A stretch of 64,000 bases of DNA from Nonomuraea rhodomycinica (GTDB lineage: Bacteria > Actinomycetota > Actinomycetes > Streptosporangiales > Streptosporangiaceae), in contig NZ_JABWGO010000001.1 in the NCBI RefSeq assembly GCF_013363995.1, positions 558,001 to 622,000 of the forward strand, read 5' to 3'. Below, piece after piece: positions 34,473-42,183 of the stretch; the first letter of the stretch is position 1, and the number at the start of each line of letters is the position of its first letter. The notes under the pieces were generated by a model that was not told where the DNA came from, searched no databases, and saw only the letters and a list, made by a program, of their open reading frames with translations. Made by a program: the position numbers and the translations under genes.

Positions 34473-35692
34473 TGCCCCGCCTTCGTCGCGATCATCAGCG
34501 GGATCGCCGCCACGGCGACCACCGAGAGGAGCACCATGTAGAAGGTGCCCAGCGCGTTGGTGAACCTGCCGTTGACGTGGTCGCCCATGTAGTCCGGGTC
34601 GTTGGCGATCATCAGGACGGGCAGGTACGTCAGCGGCAGCGCCGCGGCCGAGAACACCAGCGAGTACTCCGTGACCATGACCGGGTCGACGGTGGTGAGG
34701 ATGAGCGCGGCGGCCAGGACGACCGTCACCAGCAGCACCGTGTGGAACCGGGCGGCCTCGACGGGCCGCACCAGCTTGCCCCATTGCCAGCCGAAGTACT
34801 GGCTGAGCGTGTAGCCGCACGACAGCGCGGTCTCCAGGGTGGCGCCGAACGTGGCCGCGAACACGCCGAGGATGACCAGCGCGAGCCCGATCTTCCCCAG
34901 GCCCAGCCCGACCGGCAGCACCATCTGCGCCAGCGACTCGACCTGGGCCTGCACCGGCAGGAAGACGGTGGCCGCGCAGGCCGCGATGGCCAGCGACAGC
35001 AGGCCGCCGAGGGGGAAGCCGACGAACACGTTGGCCCGCGCGACCACGAGGTCCTGGCGGGTCCACTTCTCCTCCACGCCGCCGGAGGAGAAGAAGAACA
35101 CCTCGTACGGCGTCATCGCCCCGCCGAGCAGGGCCACGGCGTAGTACCAGTAGGTCGGCGCGCCCTCGGCCTGCGGCGGGGAGGTGAGCTGGCCCGCCAG
35201 CTCTCCCCAGTCGGGCCCGAGCGCCCACAGCGCGACCGCGAACACCACCAGCACCAGCCCGAGGAGCCCGAAGATGCGCTCCATGTTCTCGAACTTGACC
35301 CGCCACATCACCAGCCAGGCCACGAACGCCACGCCCGGCACCCACAGCAGGTAGTTGACGCCGGTGGCCAGCTCCAGGGCGAGCGACGCGCCGCCGACCT
35401 CGGCGGCGAGCGTGAGCAGGCTGACGAAGAACGACGCCGAGAGGTTGACCACACCGGCCCTGGGCCCCAGCCGCTCCCGGACGAGGTCGAAGACGGGGCG
35501 TTGCGAGGTGGCGGCGATGCGGCCGGACATCTCGGCGAACAGGCAGATCCCGACGACCCCGACGACGACCACCCAGGCCAGCGACATGCCGAACCGCGCG
35601 CCCACCAGCGAGTTGGCCACGAGGTCGCCGATGTCGACGAAGCCGCCGAAGGCGGTGAGGATGCCGAGCGTGACGGCGAACGCCTTCTTCAC
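34469..35692 (-). CDS. Nramp-family transporter with non-canonical metal-site motifs
   Basis: 407 residues, about 11 membrane segments, LeuT-type fold. Canonical Nramp carries DPGN in helix 1 and MPH in helix 6; here the corresponding stretches read GGFVDIGDLVANS and GGAMTPYEVFFFSS, so both signatures are changed. This matches a common actinobacterial Nramp-like subgroup whose substrate is not settled, not classic MntH. GTG 35692 overlaps the lipoprotein stop (GTGA). Confidence 0.78.
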   Translation of the reverse strand: MKKAFAVTLGILTAFGGFVDIGDLVANSLVGARFGMSLAWVVVVGVVGICLFAEMSGRIAATSQRPVFDLVRERLGPRAGVVNLSASFFVSLLTLAAEVGGASLALELATGVNYLLWVPGVAFVAWLVMWRVKFENMERIFGLLGLVLVVFAVALWALGPDWGELAGQLTSPPQAEGAPTYWYYAVALLGGAMTPYEVFFFSSGGVEEKWTRQDLVVARANVFVGFPLGGLLSLAIAACAATVFLPVQAQVESLAQMVLPVGLGLGKIGLALVILGVFAATFGATLETALSCGYTLSQYFGWQWGKLVRPVEAARFHTVLLVTVVLAAALILTTVDPVMVTEYSLVFSAAALPLTYLPVLMIANDPDYMGDHVNGRFTNALGTFYMVLLSVVAVAAIPLMIATKAGQ

Positions 35693-36099
35693 TGCAGCTC
35701 CCCCGCCAGCTTCTCCAGCCGCGCCGCCGCCTGCCGAGGCTGCTCGATCCCGCCCCGCCGGAGCTGGATGAGCAGCGCGTCGATCTCGTCCTCGGCCTGC
35801 TGCACCTTCTCCAGCGTGCGGTCGCGCACCTGGTCGGAGGCGTCGGAGGGCGGCTGCACGCCGCCGAACTGCTGGGCGACGTTGCCCAGGTCCACCGCCG
35901 CGTCGGTCAGCACGGTCTTGAGGTACGGCCCGTGCAGTTCGGTGGAGTGCTGGACGGCCAGCCGCGCCATCTCCACGACGGAGTGCGCCGTCTTGGTGGT
36001 CTCCTGCGCCTTGAGCGCGTAGTCGTGGTCGTCCCAGGCCGGGCTCACGCATCCGCCGAGCATGACCACCAGCGCGACGGCGGCCAGCAGGGCTCTCAT
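35689..36099 (-). CDS. Small lipoprotein of unknown function
   Basis: 136 residues. Signal peptide with lipobox VMLGGC; the mature part is almost entirely helical (YALKAQETTKTAHSVVEMAR, QVRDRTLEKVQQAEDEIDAL), probably a coiled coil. It sits between a tiny membrane protein and the Nramp-like transporter with ATGA/GTGA overlaps, so it may be an extracytoplasmic accessory subunit (inference). Confidence 0.75.
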   Translation of the reverse strand: MRALLAAVALVVMLGGCVSPAWDDHDYALKAQETTKTAHSVVEMARLAVQHSTELHGPYLKTVLTDAAVDLGNVAQQFGGVQPPSDASDQVRDRTLEKVQQAEDEIDALLIQLRRGGIEQPRQAAARLEKLAGELQ

Positions 36100-36191
36100 G
36101 CCCGCCCGCGCAGCAGGAAGTAGGTCAGCACGCCGAGCAGCACGAACAACTGCCCCCAGGCCATGAGCAACACCAGCCCCTCATCGGTCAT
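36096..36191 (-). CDS. 31-residue single-pass membrane protein at the head of the Nramp-like operon
   Basis: A short frame reads MTDEGLVLLMAWGQLFVLLG then VLTYFLLRGRA before a stop that overlaps the lipoprotein ATG (ATGA). An acidic N-terminus, one about 22-residue hydrophobic helix and a basic tail (RGRA) give a clear N-out/C-in membrane peptide. The ribosome site is weak (GGAAG). Coupling to the next gene and the coherent topology argue it is real. Confidence 0.6.
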   Translation of the reverse strand: MTDEGLVLLMAWGQLFVLLGVLTYFLLRGRA

Positions 36192-36232
36192 GGAGGCAGG
36201 CTTCCCGCAGAGCGCGATCATAGTCCCGCCGG

Positions 36233-37057
36233 TCAGTCAAGACGGGTGTCGCGGCTCACCTTCTCCCAGGCGGCGATCTCGGCGCGGACGGCGTCGAGGT
36301 GGCCCACGATGGCGTCCACGGCGTCGTCGCCCAGCGGCAGGCGCAGCGGGGTGTCCTCGGCCTCCAGAGCCGCGAGGACGGCCGCCGCCGCCTTGGCCGG
36401 GTCGCCGGGCTGCGTGCCGTCGCCGGTCTCGGCCATCCGCCGCGTCGGGCCTACCGTGGCGTCGTAGTCGCCGATCGGCTCGCTGGTGGTGATGTTGGCG
36501 AACAGTGCGGTGCGGAACGCGCCCGGCTCGACGATCAGCACCTTGATCCCCAGCGGGCCGACCTCCTGCGCGAGCGCCTCCGACATCCCCTCCAGCGCGA
36601 ACTTCGTGGCGCTGTAGGCCGAGAAGCCGGCGAACGACATCTGCCCGCCCATGCTGCTGAACTGCACGATCGCGCCGGAACGGCGGGCGCGCATGTGCGG
36701 CAGCACGGCCCGGGTCAGCGCGGCGGGGCCGAACACGTGCACCTCGAACAGGCCGCGCAGCTCGGCGTCGGTGGTCTCCTCGGCCGCGCCGACGTGGCTG
36801 CGGCCCGCGTTGTTGACCAGCACGTCGATCCGCCCGTGGCGGTCCACCACGTCGCGTACCGCCGCGTCGATCGCGGCCGGATCGGTCACGTCCAGGGGCA
36901 GCGCCTCGACCTGCCCGGGGTGCGCGGCCACCAGGTCGTCCAGGGTCGCCACGCGGCGGGCGGTGGCGACCACCACGTCCCCGGCGGCGACGGCCGCCTC
37001 GGTGATCGCCCGGCCGAAACCGCTGCCGGCGCCCGTGACCAGCCAGACCTTGTTCAT
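36233..37057 (-). CDS. Classical SDR oxidoreductase
   Basis: 274 residues. Cofactor motif TGAGSGFG, structural VNNAG, and catalytic Ser (VQFSSMGG), Tyr and Lys (FSAYSATKFALEGM) are all present. The Ser/Thr-rich C-terminal region resembles the SDR5 group often paired with LysR genes; substrate unknown. ATG 37057. It is divergent from the LysR gene, with a palindrome at that gene's start. Confidence 0.87.
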   Translation of the reverse strand: MNKVWLVTGAGSGFGRAITEAAVAAGDVVVATARRVATLDDLVAAHPGQVEALPLDVTDPAAIDAAVRDVVDRHGRIDVLVNNAGRSHVGAAEETTDAELRGLFEVHVFGPAALTRAVLPHMRARRSGAIVQFSSMGGQMSFAGFSAYSATKFALEGMSEALAQEVGPLGIKVLIVEPGAFRTALFANITTSEPIGDYDATVGPTRRMAETGDGTQPGDPAKAAAAVLAALEAEDTPLRLPLGDDAVDAIVGHLDAVRAEIAAWEKVSRDTRLD

Positions 37058-37137
37058 CCCGATTCCCCTTCCGGGTGGTGCTCTTTCCGTGACCCACCCT
37101 GCCCGGGGGCCGGGGCACGTGTCCAAGATCTGCCGTG

Positions 37138-37152
37138 ATAACCCATGGTTAT
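37138..37152. promoter_or_regulatory. LysR-type palindrome overlapping the regulator start codon
   Basis: ATAACC-CAT-GGTTAT, 6-bp arms around 3 bases. It covers the ATG at 37145 and ends at the alternative ATG at 37151, so binding there would block translation/transcription start of the LysR gene and could activate the divergent SDR gene. Confidence 0.55.
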
Positions 37153-38053
37153 GGACGTGCACGGGCGAGACCTGCGGTATTTCGTGACGACGGCCGAGGA
37201 ACTGCACTTCACGCGCGCGGCGGAGCGGCTGTTCGTGTCGCAGCCGGCGCTGAGCAAGCAGATCAGGATGCTGGAGCGGCAGCTCGGCGCGCCGCTGTTC
37301 GAGCGCGACCCGCAGGGCGTGCGGCTGACCCCGGTGGGGGCGGCGCTGCTGCCGCACGCCCGCCGGGTGCTCGCGGCGTGGGACGAGTCCTGGGCGGCGG
37401 TGGTCCGGGCCCGGAGCGAGCAGCGCGCGACCCTGGTCGTGGGCATGAGCACCAGTCCCGGACGGGGCGGGCTGCTGCCGGCGATCCGGTCGCGCTTCAC
37501 GGCCCTGCACCCGGAGGCCACGGTCAGGCTGCGGCAGGTCGGCTGGGAGGACCCGACCGCGGGGCTGGCCGACGGCGCGGCCGACGTGGCGTTCGTGTGG
37601 CTGCCGCTCCCGGCCCCCGAGCGGTACGCCTGGACCGTGGTGGCCGAGGAGCCCCGGCTGGTGGCGATGCCCGACGGCCACCGGCTGGCCGGCCACGAGG
37701 TCGTCGACTTCGCCGAGCTGCTGGACGAGCCGTTCCTGGCCCTGCCGGAGGCGGCCGGGCCGCTGCGCGACCACTGGCTCGCGCTGGACGCCCGCGACGG
37801 CCGGCCGGTGCGCGTCGGCGCCGAGATCGCCGGCACGGACGAGACGTACGAGGCGCTGGTGGACGGCCGCGGCGTCTGCCTGCTGGCCAGCGGCAACGCC
37901 CCGCTCCTGACGCTGGGCGGGGTGGTGACCCGGCCGGTGCGCGGCCTGTCGCCGTCCCGGCTGGCGCTGGCCTGGCGCGCCGGCGACCGGCGGCCGCTGG
38001 TCCAGGACTATGTGCGGGCCTGCCGCCAGGCGACGGGCGACCCTTCCGCATAA
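37145..38053 (+). CDS. LysR-family transcriptional regulator
   Basis: 302 residues. The winged helix-turn-helix (residues 5-65) contains LHFTRAAERLFVSQPALSKQ and the C-terminal effector domain (93-295) the usual two-lobed fold. ATG 37145 or 37151 (MDVHGRDL); the second may be correct because the operator overlaps the first. It likely regulates the divergent SDR. Confidence 0.88.
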   Translation: MVMDVHGRDLRYFVTTAEELHFTRAAERLFVSQPALSKQIRMLERQLGAPLFERDPQGVRLTPVGAALLPHARRVLAAWDESWAAVVRARSEQRATLVVGMSTSPGRGGLLPAIRSRFTALHPEATVRLRQVGWEDPTAGLADGAADVAFVWLPLPAPERYAWTVVAEEPRLVAMPDGHRLAGHEVVDFAELLDEPFLALPEAAGPLRDHWLALDARDGRPVRVGAEIAGTDETYEALVDGRGVCLLASGNAPLLTLGGVVTRPVRGLSPSRLALAWRAGDRRPLVQDYVRACRQATGDPSA

Positions 38054-38110
38054 CGGGGACGCGGGTCCCCGCGCGGCAGGTTCACCGGGAGTTCCGCGCG
38101 GGAGGTCCTC

Positions 38111-38209
38111 GCGCGGGTGGTTCACGGGCGAGTGGTTCACGGGCGAGTGATTCACGCGCGAGTGGTTCACGCGCGGGTGGTTCAGGCAGGAGTTCAGGCG
38201 GGAGTTCAC
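38111..38209. repeat. 15-bp tandem repeat array after the LysR gene
   Basis: Five consecutive 15-bp units (38111, 38126, 38141, 38156, 38171) of consensus GSGCGRGTGGTTCAC, then two 12-bp shortened units (38186, 38198). A related pair occurs at 38081-38095. No spacers, so not CRISPR. The 249-bp gap holding it has no gene. Confidence 0.85.
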
Positions 38210-38302
38210 GCGCGCGTTCCCCGGCGGCCACCCGGAGGCCGCGCGGCGCGGCGATCATGCTGGGTCCGCACGAGGAGCAGCCGCGACAGGAGAGGGACGC
38301 CG

Positions 38303-39403
38303 ATGCCCGCCTACCCCACGTCCGTGCCGTACCGGGCCGGCACCGAGGGCTACCACACCTTCCGCATCCCCGCCGCCGTGGCGACCCCGGCGGGCACGGT
38401 GCTCGCCTTCGCCGAGGGGCGGCGAGACTCCGCCGGCGACGCGGGCCGCATCGACCTGGTGCTCAGGCGTTCGTCCGACGGCGGCGCGACCTGGGGCCCG
38501 CTCCAGGTCGTGGCGCGCGAGCCGCGCGGCGGCACCGCCGGCAACCCCGCCCCGGTGGTCACGCGCGACGGCCGGGTCGTGCTCGTCCACGTGCGCAACG
38601 CCGCCTCCGCCACCGAGGAGCGGATCCGGCGCGGCCAAGTCGCCGCCGCCGACGGGCGCCGCGTGTACGTCCAGACGAGCCAGGACGACGGGACGACCTG
38701 GTCGGAGCCGCGCGAGATCACCTCCGCGGTCAAGAAGCCGGAGTGGCGCTGGTACGCCACCGGCCCGGGTCACGCCGTCGAGCTGCGGCAGGGGCCGGCC
38801 GCGGGCCGGATCGTGGTGCCCGCCGACCACTCGCTCCCGCCGGCGGGCACCGACAACGGCACGGAGGGCAAGTACGACGGCGGGCACGCGCTGCTCAGCG
38901 ACGACGGCGGGCGCACCTGGAGCATCGGGTACGCCGACGACCGGCCCGACGGGTACGTCAACGTCAACGAGACGACGGCCGCCGAGCTGCCCGGCGGCCG
39001 CCTCTACCTCAACTGCCGCACCGACTCCGCCGCGCCCGGCACCCGCGCCGACGCGTACTCGGCCGACGGCGGGCGCACGCTGGAGCGGCCCTTCCGCCCG
39101 CAGGCGGGGGTGGTCTGCCCGGTCGTGGAGTGCAGCGTCCTGGCGTGGGACGATCCTTCCGTGCTGCTGCTGTCCGGCCCGGGCGTCCCGGACGCGCGGG
39201 CCGTGATGACCGTGCGGGTCAGCCACGACGACGGCGTCACCTGGCGCGCCGCGCACACGGTGTCGGGGCTGCCCGCCGCCTACTCCGACCTGGTGCGCGT
39301 GGACGCCGCCACGGTCGGGCTGCTGTTCGAGACGGGCGAGTTCTCCCCGTACGAGACCATCGCCTTCCGGCGGGTGCCGATCGCCGATCTGCTGCGGACG
39401 TGA
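38303..39403 (+). CDS. Exo-alpha-sialidase (BNR/Asp-box neuraminidase)
   Basis: 366 residues. FRIP motif at 20-23 gives the substrate-binding Arg, followed by AEGRRDSAGD with the catalytic Asp. Five Asp boxes (SSDGGATW, SQDDGTTW, SDDGGRTW, a weaker SADGGRTL, SHDDGVTW) mark the six-bladed propeller, and LLFETGEFSPYETI near the end carries the Glu/Tyr nucleophile region. There is no signal peptide, so it would act inside the cell or be released otherwise. ATG 38303 has GGAGAGG; the upstream open frame is the tandem repeat. Confidence 0.87.
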   Translation: MPAYPTSVPYRAGTEGYHTFRIPAAVATPAGTVLAFAEGRRDSAGDAGRIDLVLRRSSDGGATWGPLQVVAREPRGGTAGNPAPVVTRDGRVVLVHVRNAASATEERIRRGQVAAADGRRVYVQTSQDDGTTWSEPREITSAVKKPEWRWYATGPGHAVELRQGPAAGRIVVPADHSLPPAGTDNGTEGKYDGGHALLSDDGGRTWSIGYADDRPDGYVNVNETTAAELPGGRLYLNCRTDSAAPGTRADAYSADGGRTLERPFRPQAGVVCPVVECSVLAWDDPSVLLLSGPGVPDARAVMTVRVSHDDGVTWRAAHTVSGLPAAYSDLVRVDAATVGLLFETGEFSPYETIAFRRVPIADLLRT

Positions 39404-39493
39404 GCCCCGCTCCATTGTGGAGATCGTTCCAGCGGAGTGATCATTGCCTCGGCGGCCGGGGACGGCCCGGCCGGTCGAGCGAAGGAGCCCCCC

Positions 39494-40261
39494 ATGAGCA
39501 CCGCCACGGGTCTGCGCGGCAGAAGCGTCATCGTCACCGGAGCCGGCTCCGGCATCGGCCGCGCGGCGGCTCTGCGCTTCGCGGCCGAGGGGGCGAACGT
39601 GCTGATCGCGGACCTGGACGGCGAGCGGGCCCGGGCCGTGGTGGCCGAGGTCGAGGCCGCCGGGGGCACCGCGGTCAGCGTGGTCGGCGACCTCGGCGAT
39701 CCGGCGGTCGTGCAGCGGGTGGCGGCGACGGCGGTGGAGGCGTTCGGCGGCATCGACGTGCTGGTGAACAACGCGGGCGTCATGGACCGGATGTCCGCGG
39801 CCGGCGACACCGGCGACGAGGAGTGGGAGACGGTGCTGCGGGTCAACCTGACCGCGCCGTTCCTGCTGACGCGGGCGTGCCTGCCGTACCTCATGGCCTC
39901 GGGGTCCGGGGCGATCGTCAACACCGCGTCGGAGGCGGCGCTGCGCGGCAGCGCGGCCGGCACCGCCTACACCGTGTCCAAGCACGGCATCGCCGGGCTG
40001 ACCAAGTCGCTGGCCGTGATGTACCGGGACAAGGGCGTGCGGGCCAACGCCGTCGCCCCCGGCGGCACCGCCACCAACATCCGGGTCGAGGTCGACCAGG
40101 ACGCGCTCGGGCCGTCGGTGGTCATGTCGTACCTGGCCAACGCGGGCCGCGTCTGCGACCCGGACGAGCAGGCCGCGGCGATCGTCTTCCTCGCCTCCCC
40201 CGCCGCGGCCAACGTCAACGGCGTGATCCTCGCGGTCGACAACGGGTGGTCCGCCGTCTAG
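39494..40261 (+). CDS. Classical SDR oxidoreductase (FabG-like)
   Basis: 255 residues. TGAGSGIG, VNNAG, Ser in VNTASEAA, Tyr/Lys in TAYTVSKHGIAGL and the closing VILAVDNGW. ATG 39494 follows GAAGGAG. It lies between the sialidase and the sugar-acid dehydratase operon on the same strand, so a role in sugar or sugar-acid oxidation is plausible but unproven. Confidence 0.86.
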   Translation: MSTATGLRGRSVIVTGAGSGIGRAAALRFAAEGANVLIADLDGERARAVVAEVEAAGGTAVSVVGDLGDPAVVQRVAATAVEAFGGIDVLVNNAGVMDRMSAAGDTGDEEWETVLRVNLTAPFLLTRACLPYLMASGSGAIVNTASEAALRGSAAGTAYTVSKHGIAGLTKSLAVMYRDKGVRANAVAPGGTATNIRVEVDQDALGPSVVMSYLANAGRVCDPDEQAAAIVFLASPAAANVNGVILAVDNGWSAV

Positions 40262-40267
40262 CCATAC

Positions 40268-40291
40268 TCGTATGACAACAGGCGAGGTTGT
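40268..40291. promoter_or_regulatory. FadR/GntR-type operator upstream of the dehydratase
   Basis: TCGTATGACAA (40268-40278) matches T-N-GT-N3-AC-N-A. An overlapping inverted repeat ACAAC (40275-40279) / GTTGT (40287-40291) extends to just before the ATG at 40295. The FadR-type gene of the same operon (41441) is the likely binder. Confidence 0.6.
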
Positions 40292-40294
40292 ACG

Positions 40295-41437
40295 ATGACG
40301 GGTATGACCTCCCCCTCCGACCGCGTCACCTGGGTGCGGCTGTCGTCCGTCACCCTCCCCCTCGACACCCCGGTCAGCGACGCCAAGGTGCTGACCGGGC
40401 GGCAGCGGCCGATGACCGAGATCGCGTTCCTGTTCGCCGAGATCGGGGCGGAGAGCGGCCACCAGGGCTTCGGGTTCGGCTACTCCAAGCGCGCCGGCGG
40501 CCCCGGGCAGTACGCCCACGCCCGGGAGATCGCCCCCGAGCTGCTCGGCGAGGACCCCAGCGACATCGCCCGCCTGTGGGACAAGCTCGTCTGGGCGGGG
40601 GCGTCCGTCGGCCGCAGCGGCCTGTCCACGCAGGCCATCGCCGCCCTCGACATCGCCCTGTGGGACCTCAAGGCCAGGCGCGCCGGCCTCTCCCTCGCCA
40701 AGCTCCTCGGCGCCCACCGCGACTCGGTGCGCTGCTACAACACCTCCGGCGGATTCCTGCACGCGCCCGTCGAGCAGGTCCTCGACAACGCCACCGCCGC
40801 CCTGGAGCGCGGCATCGGCGGCATCAAGCTCAAGGTCGGGCATCCGGACGCGCGGGTGGACCTGGCCCGGGTGAGCGCCGTGCGCGAGCACCTCGGCGAC
40901 GCCGTCCCCCTCATGGTGGACGCCAACCAGCAGTGGGACCGTCCTGCCGCGCAGCGGCTCTGCCGGGCGCTGGAGCCGTACGGGCTGGTCTGGATCGAGG
41001 AACCGCTGGACGCCTACGACAGCGCCGGCCACGCGGCCCTGGCCGCCTCGCTCGACACCCCGATCGCGACCGGCGAGATGCTGACCAGCGTCGCCGAGCA
41101 CGCCGAGCTCATCCGGGCGGGCGCCGCCGACGTCATCCAGCCCGACGCGCCGCGCATCGGCGGCATCACCCCGTTCCTGCGCCTGGCCGGCCTGGCCGAG
41201 CACGCCCGGCTCCAGCTGGCCCCGCACTTCGCCATGGAGATCCACGTGCACCTCGCCGCCGCGTACGCGCTGGAGCCGTGGGTGGAGCACTTCGAGTGGC
41301 TGGAGCCGCTGTTCGAGGAGCGGCTGGAGATCCGCGACGGCCGCATGCTGGTGCCGGCGCGGCCCGGTCTCGGCGTCACCCCGAGCGAGCAGGCCCGCCG
41401 CTGGACCACCGACCAGTGCGAGTTCGGCGGCCGGTAG
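40295..41437 (+). CDS. Enolase-superfamily sugar-acid dehydratase, L-talarate/galactarate type
   Basis: 380 residues. Catalytic Lys178/Lys180 in IKLKVG, metal ligands Asp209 (VDANQQW), Glu235 (WIEEP) and Glu261 (ATGEM), and catalytic His311 (APHFAMEIHVH). The FGYSKRAGGPGQYAHAREI segment and the spacing of these residues match talarate/galactarate dehydratases of the mandelate racemase group, which dehydrate the acid sugar to a 2-keto-3-deoxy product. A GntR regulator follows 3 bp later. GAGG lies 9 nt before ATG 40295. Confidence 0.85.
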   Translation: MTGMTSPSDRVTWVRLSSVTLPLDTPVSDAKVLTGRQRPMTEIAFLFAEIGAESGHQGFGFGYSKRAGGPGQYAHAREIAPELLGEDPSDIARLWDKLVWAGASVGRSGLSTQAIAALDIALWDLKARRAGLSLAKLLGAHRDSVRCYNTSGGFLHAPVEQVLDNATAALERGIGGIKLKVGHPDARVDLARVSAVREHLGDAVPLMVDANQQWDRPAAQRLCRALEPYGLVWIEEPLDAYDSAGHAALAASLDTPIATGEMLTSVAEHAELIRAGAADVIQPDAPRIGGITPFLRLAGLAEHARLQLAPHFAMEIHVHLAAAYALEPWVEHFEWLEPLFEERLEIRDGRMLVPARPGLGVTPSEQARRWTTDQCEFGGR

Positions 41438-41440
41438 CCG

Positions 41441-42121
41441 ATGACGAGCCGCACGCAACGCCTGGTCGACACCCTGACGGCGCGCATCAGGGAAGGAGTC
41501 GTGCGCCCCGGCGAGCGGCTGCCGACCGAGAGCAGCCTGGTCGAGACGTACGGCGTGAGCAGGACCGTGGTGCGCGAGGCGATCTCCCGGCTGCAAGCGG
41601 CGGGCCTGGTGGAGACGCACCACGGTCGGGGCACCTTCGTCCTCGCCCGCCCCTCCACCACCCGCTTCCCGGCCGGCCCCCAGGGGGAGGTCACGCTGGA
41701 GGAGGTGACGGGGCTGCTGGAGTTCCGGACGGCGTTCGAGGTGGAGGCCGCCGCGCTGGCCGCCCGGCGCCGCACGGACGCGCACCTGGCCGACCTGCGC
41801 GAGGCCCTGGACGCGTTCGCGGGCGCGGCGGAGCACCCGAGCACGGCGGTCAACGCCGACTACCGCTTCCACCTGCGCGTCGCCCTCGCGACGGGCAACC
41901 ATCACTTCGCCGACCTGATCTCCTCGCTGGGGCCGTCCATGATCGTCGTCCCGCGGGAGCGGCTGGACCCGGGCGGCCGGTTCGCGGGGATCGTGGCGGA
42001 GCACGAGCACATCTACGCCGCGATCGCGCGCGGCGACGCGGACGCGGCCCGCGCGGCCGCCCGCGTCCACCTGGCCAACAGCCGCGCCCGCCTGCTCCAG
42101 CCGGAACCCGGAGACGGCTGA
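41441..42121 (+). CDS. FadR-subfamily GntR regulator of the sugar-acid operon
   Basis: 226 residues. The winged helix (LPTESSLVETYGVSRTVVRE) and FCD domain are seen; the latter keeps metal-binding positions (DYRFHLRVALATGNHHF, EHEHIYAAIARGDADAA). It starts 3 bp after the dehydratase stop with no clear ribosome site, so expression depends on the upstream gene. Hexuronate or aldarate is a reasonable effector guess. Confidence 0.87.
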   Translation: MTSRTQRLVDTLTARIREGVVRPGERLPTESSLVETYGVSRTVVREAISRLQAAGLVETHHGRGTFVLARPSTTRFPAGPQGEVTLEEVTGLLEFRTAFEVEAAALAARRRTDAHLADLREALDAFAGAAEHPSTAVNADYRFHLRVALATGNHHFADLISSLGPSMIVVPRERLDPGGRFAGIVAEHEHIYAAIARGDADAARAAARVHLANSRARLLQPEPGDG

Positions 42122-42183
42122 CCGTCGGGTGGCGCGCGAATATTCGGTGGCGCGGCTTCCCGGCGCCCGGTGAGACTCGCCGG

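Noticed and set aside
34469..35692. Classic MntH manganese transporter
   Set aside because: The DPGN and MPH metal-site signatures are both replaced, so a specific manganese role is not supported.
38111..38209. Possible CRISPR array
   Set aside because: The 15-bp units are directly adjacent with no spacers and no cas genes occur in the window. The same applies to the arrays at 43441 and 45601.
38117..38302. N-terminal extension of the sialidase through the tandem repeat
   Set aside because: It would encode a repetitive V-V-H-x-R peptide; a strong ribosome site precedes ATG 38303. Kept only as a possibility in the findings.
38255..42070. A 1271-residue open frame on the minus strand
   Set aside because: It runs antisense to the sialidase, SDR, dehydratase and GntR genes, which all show clear family motifs; long antisense frames are expected in very GC-rich DNA.
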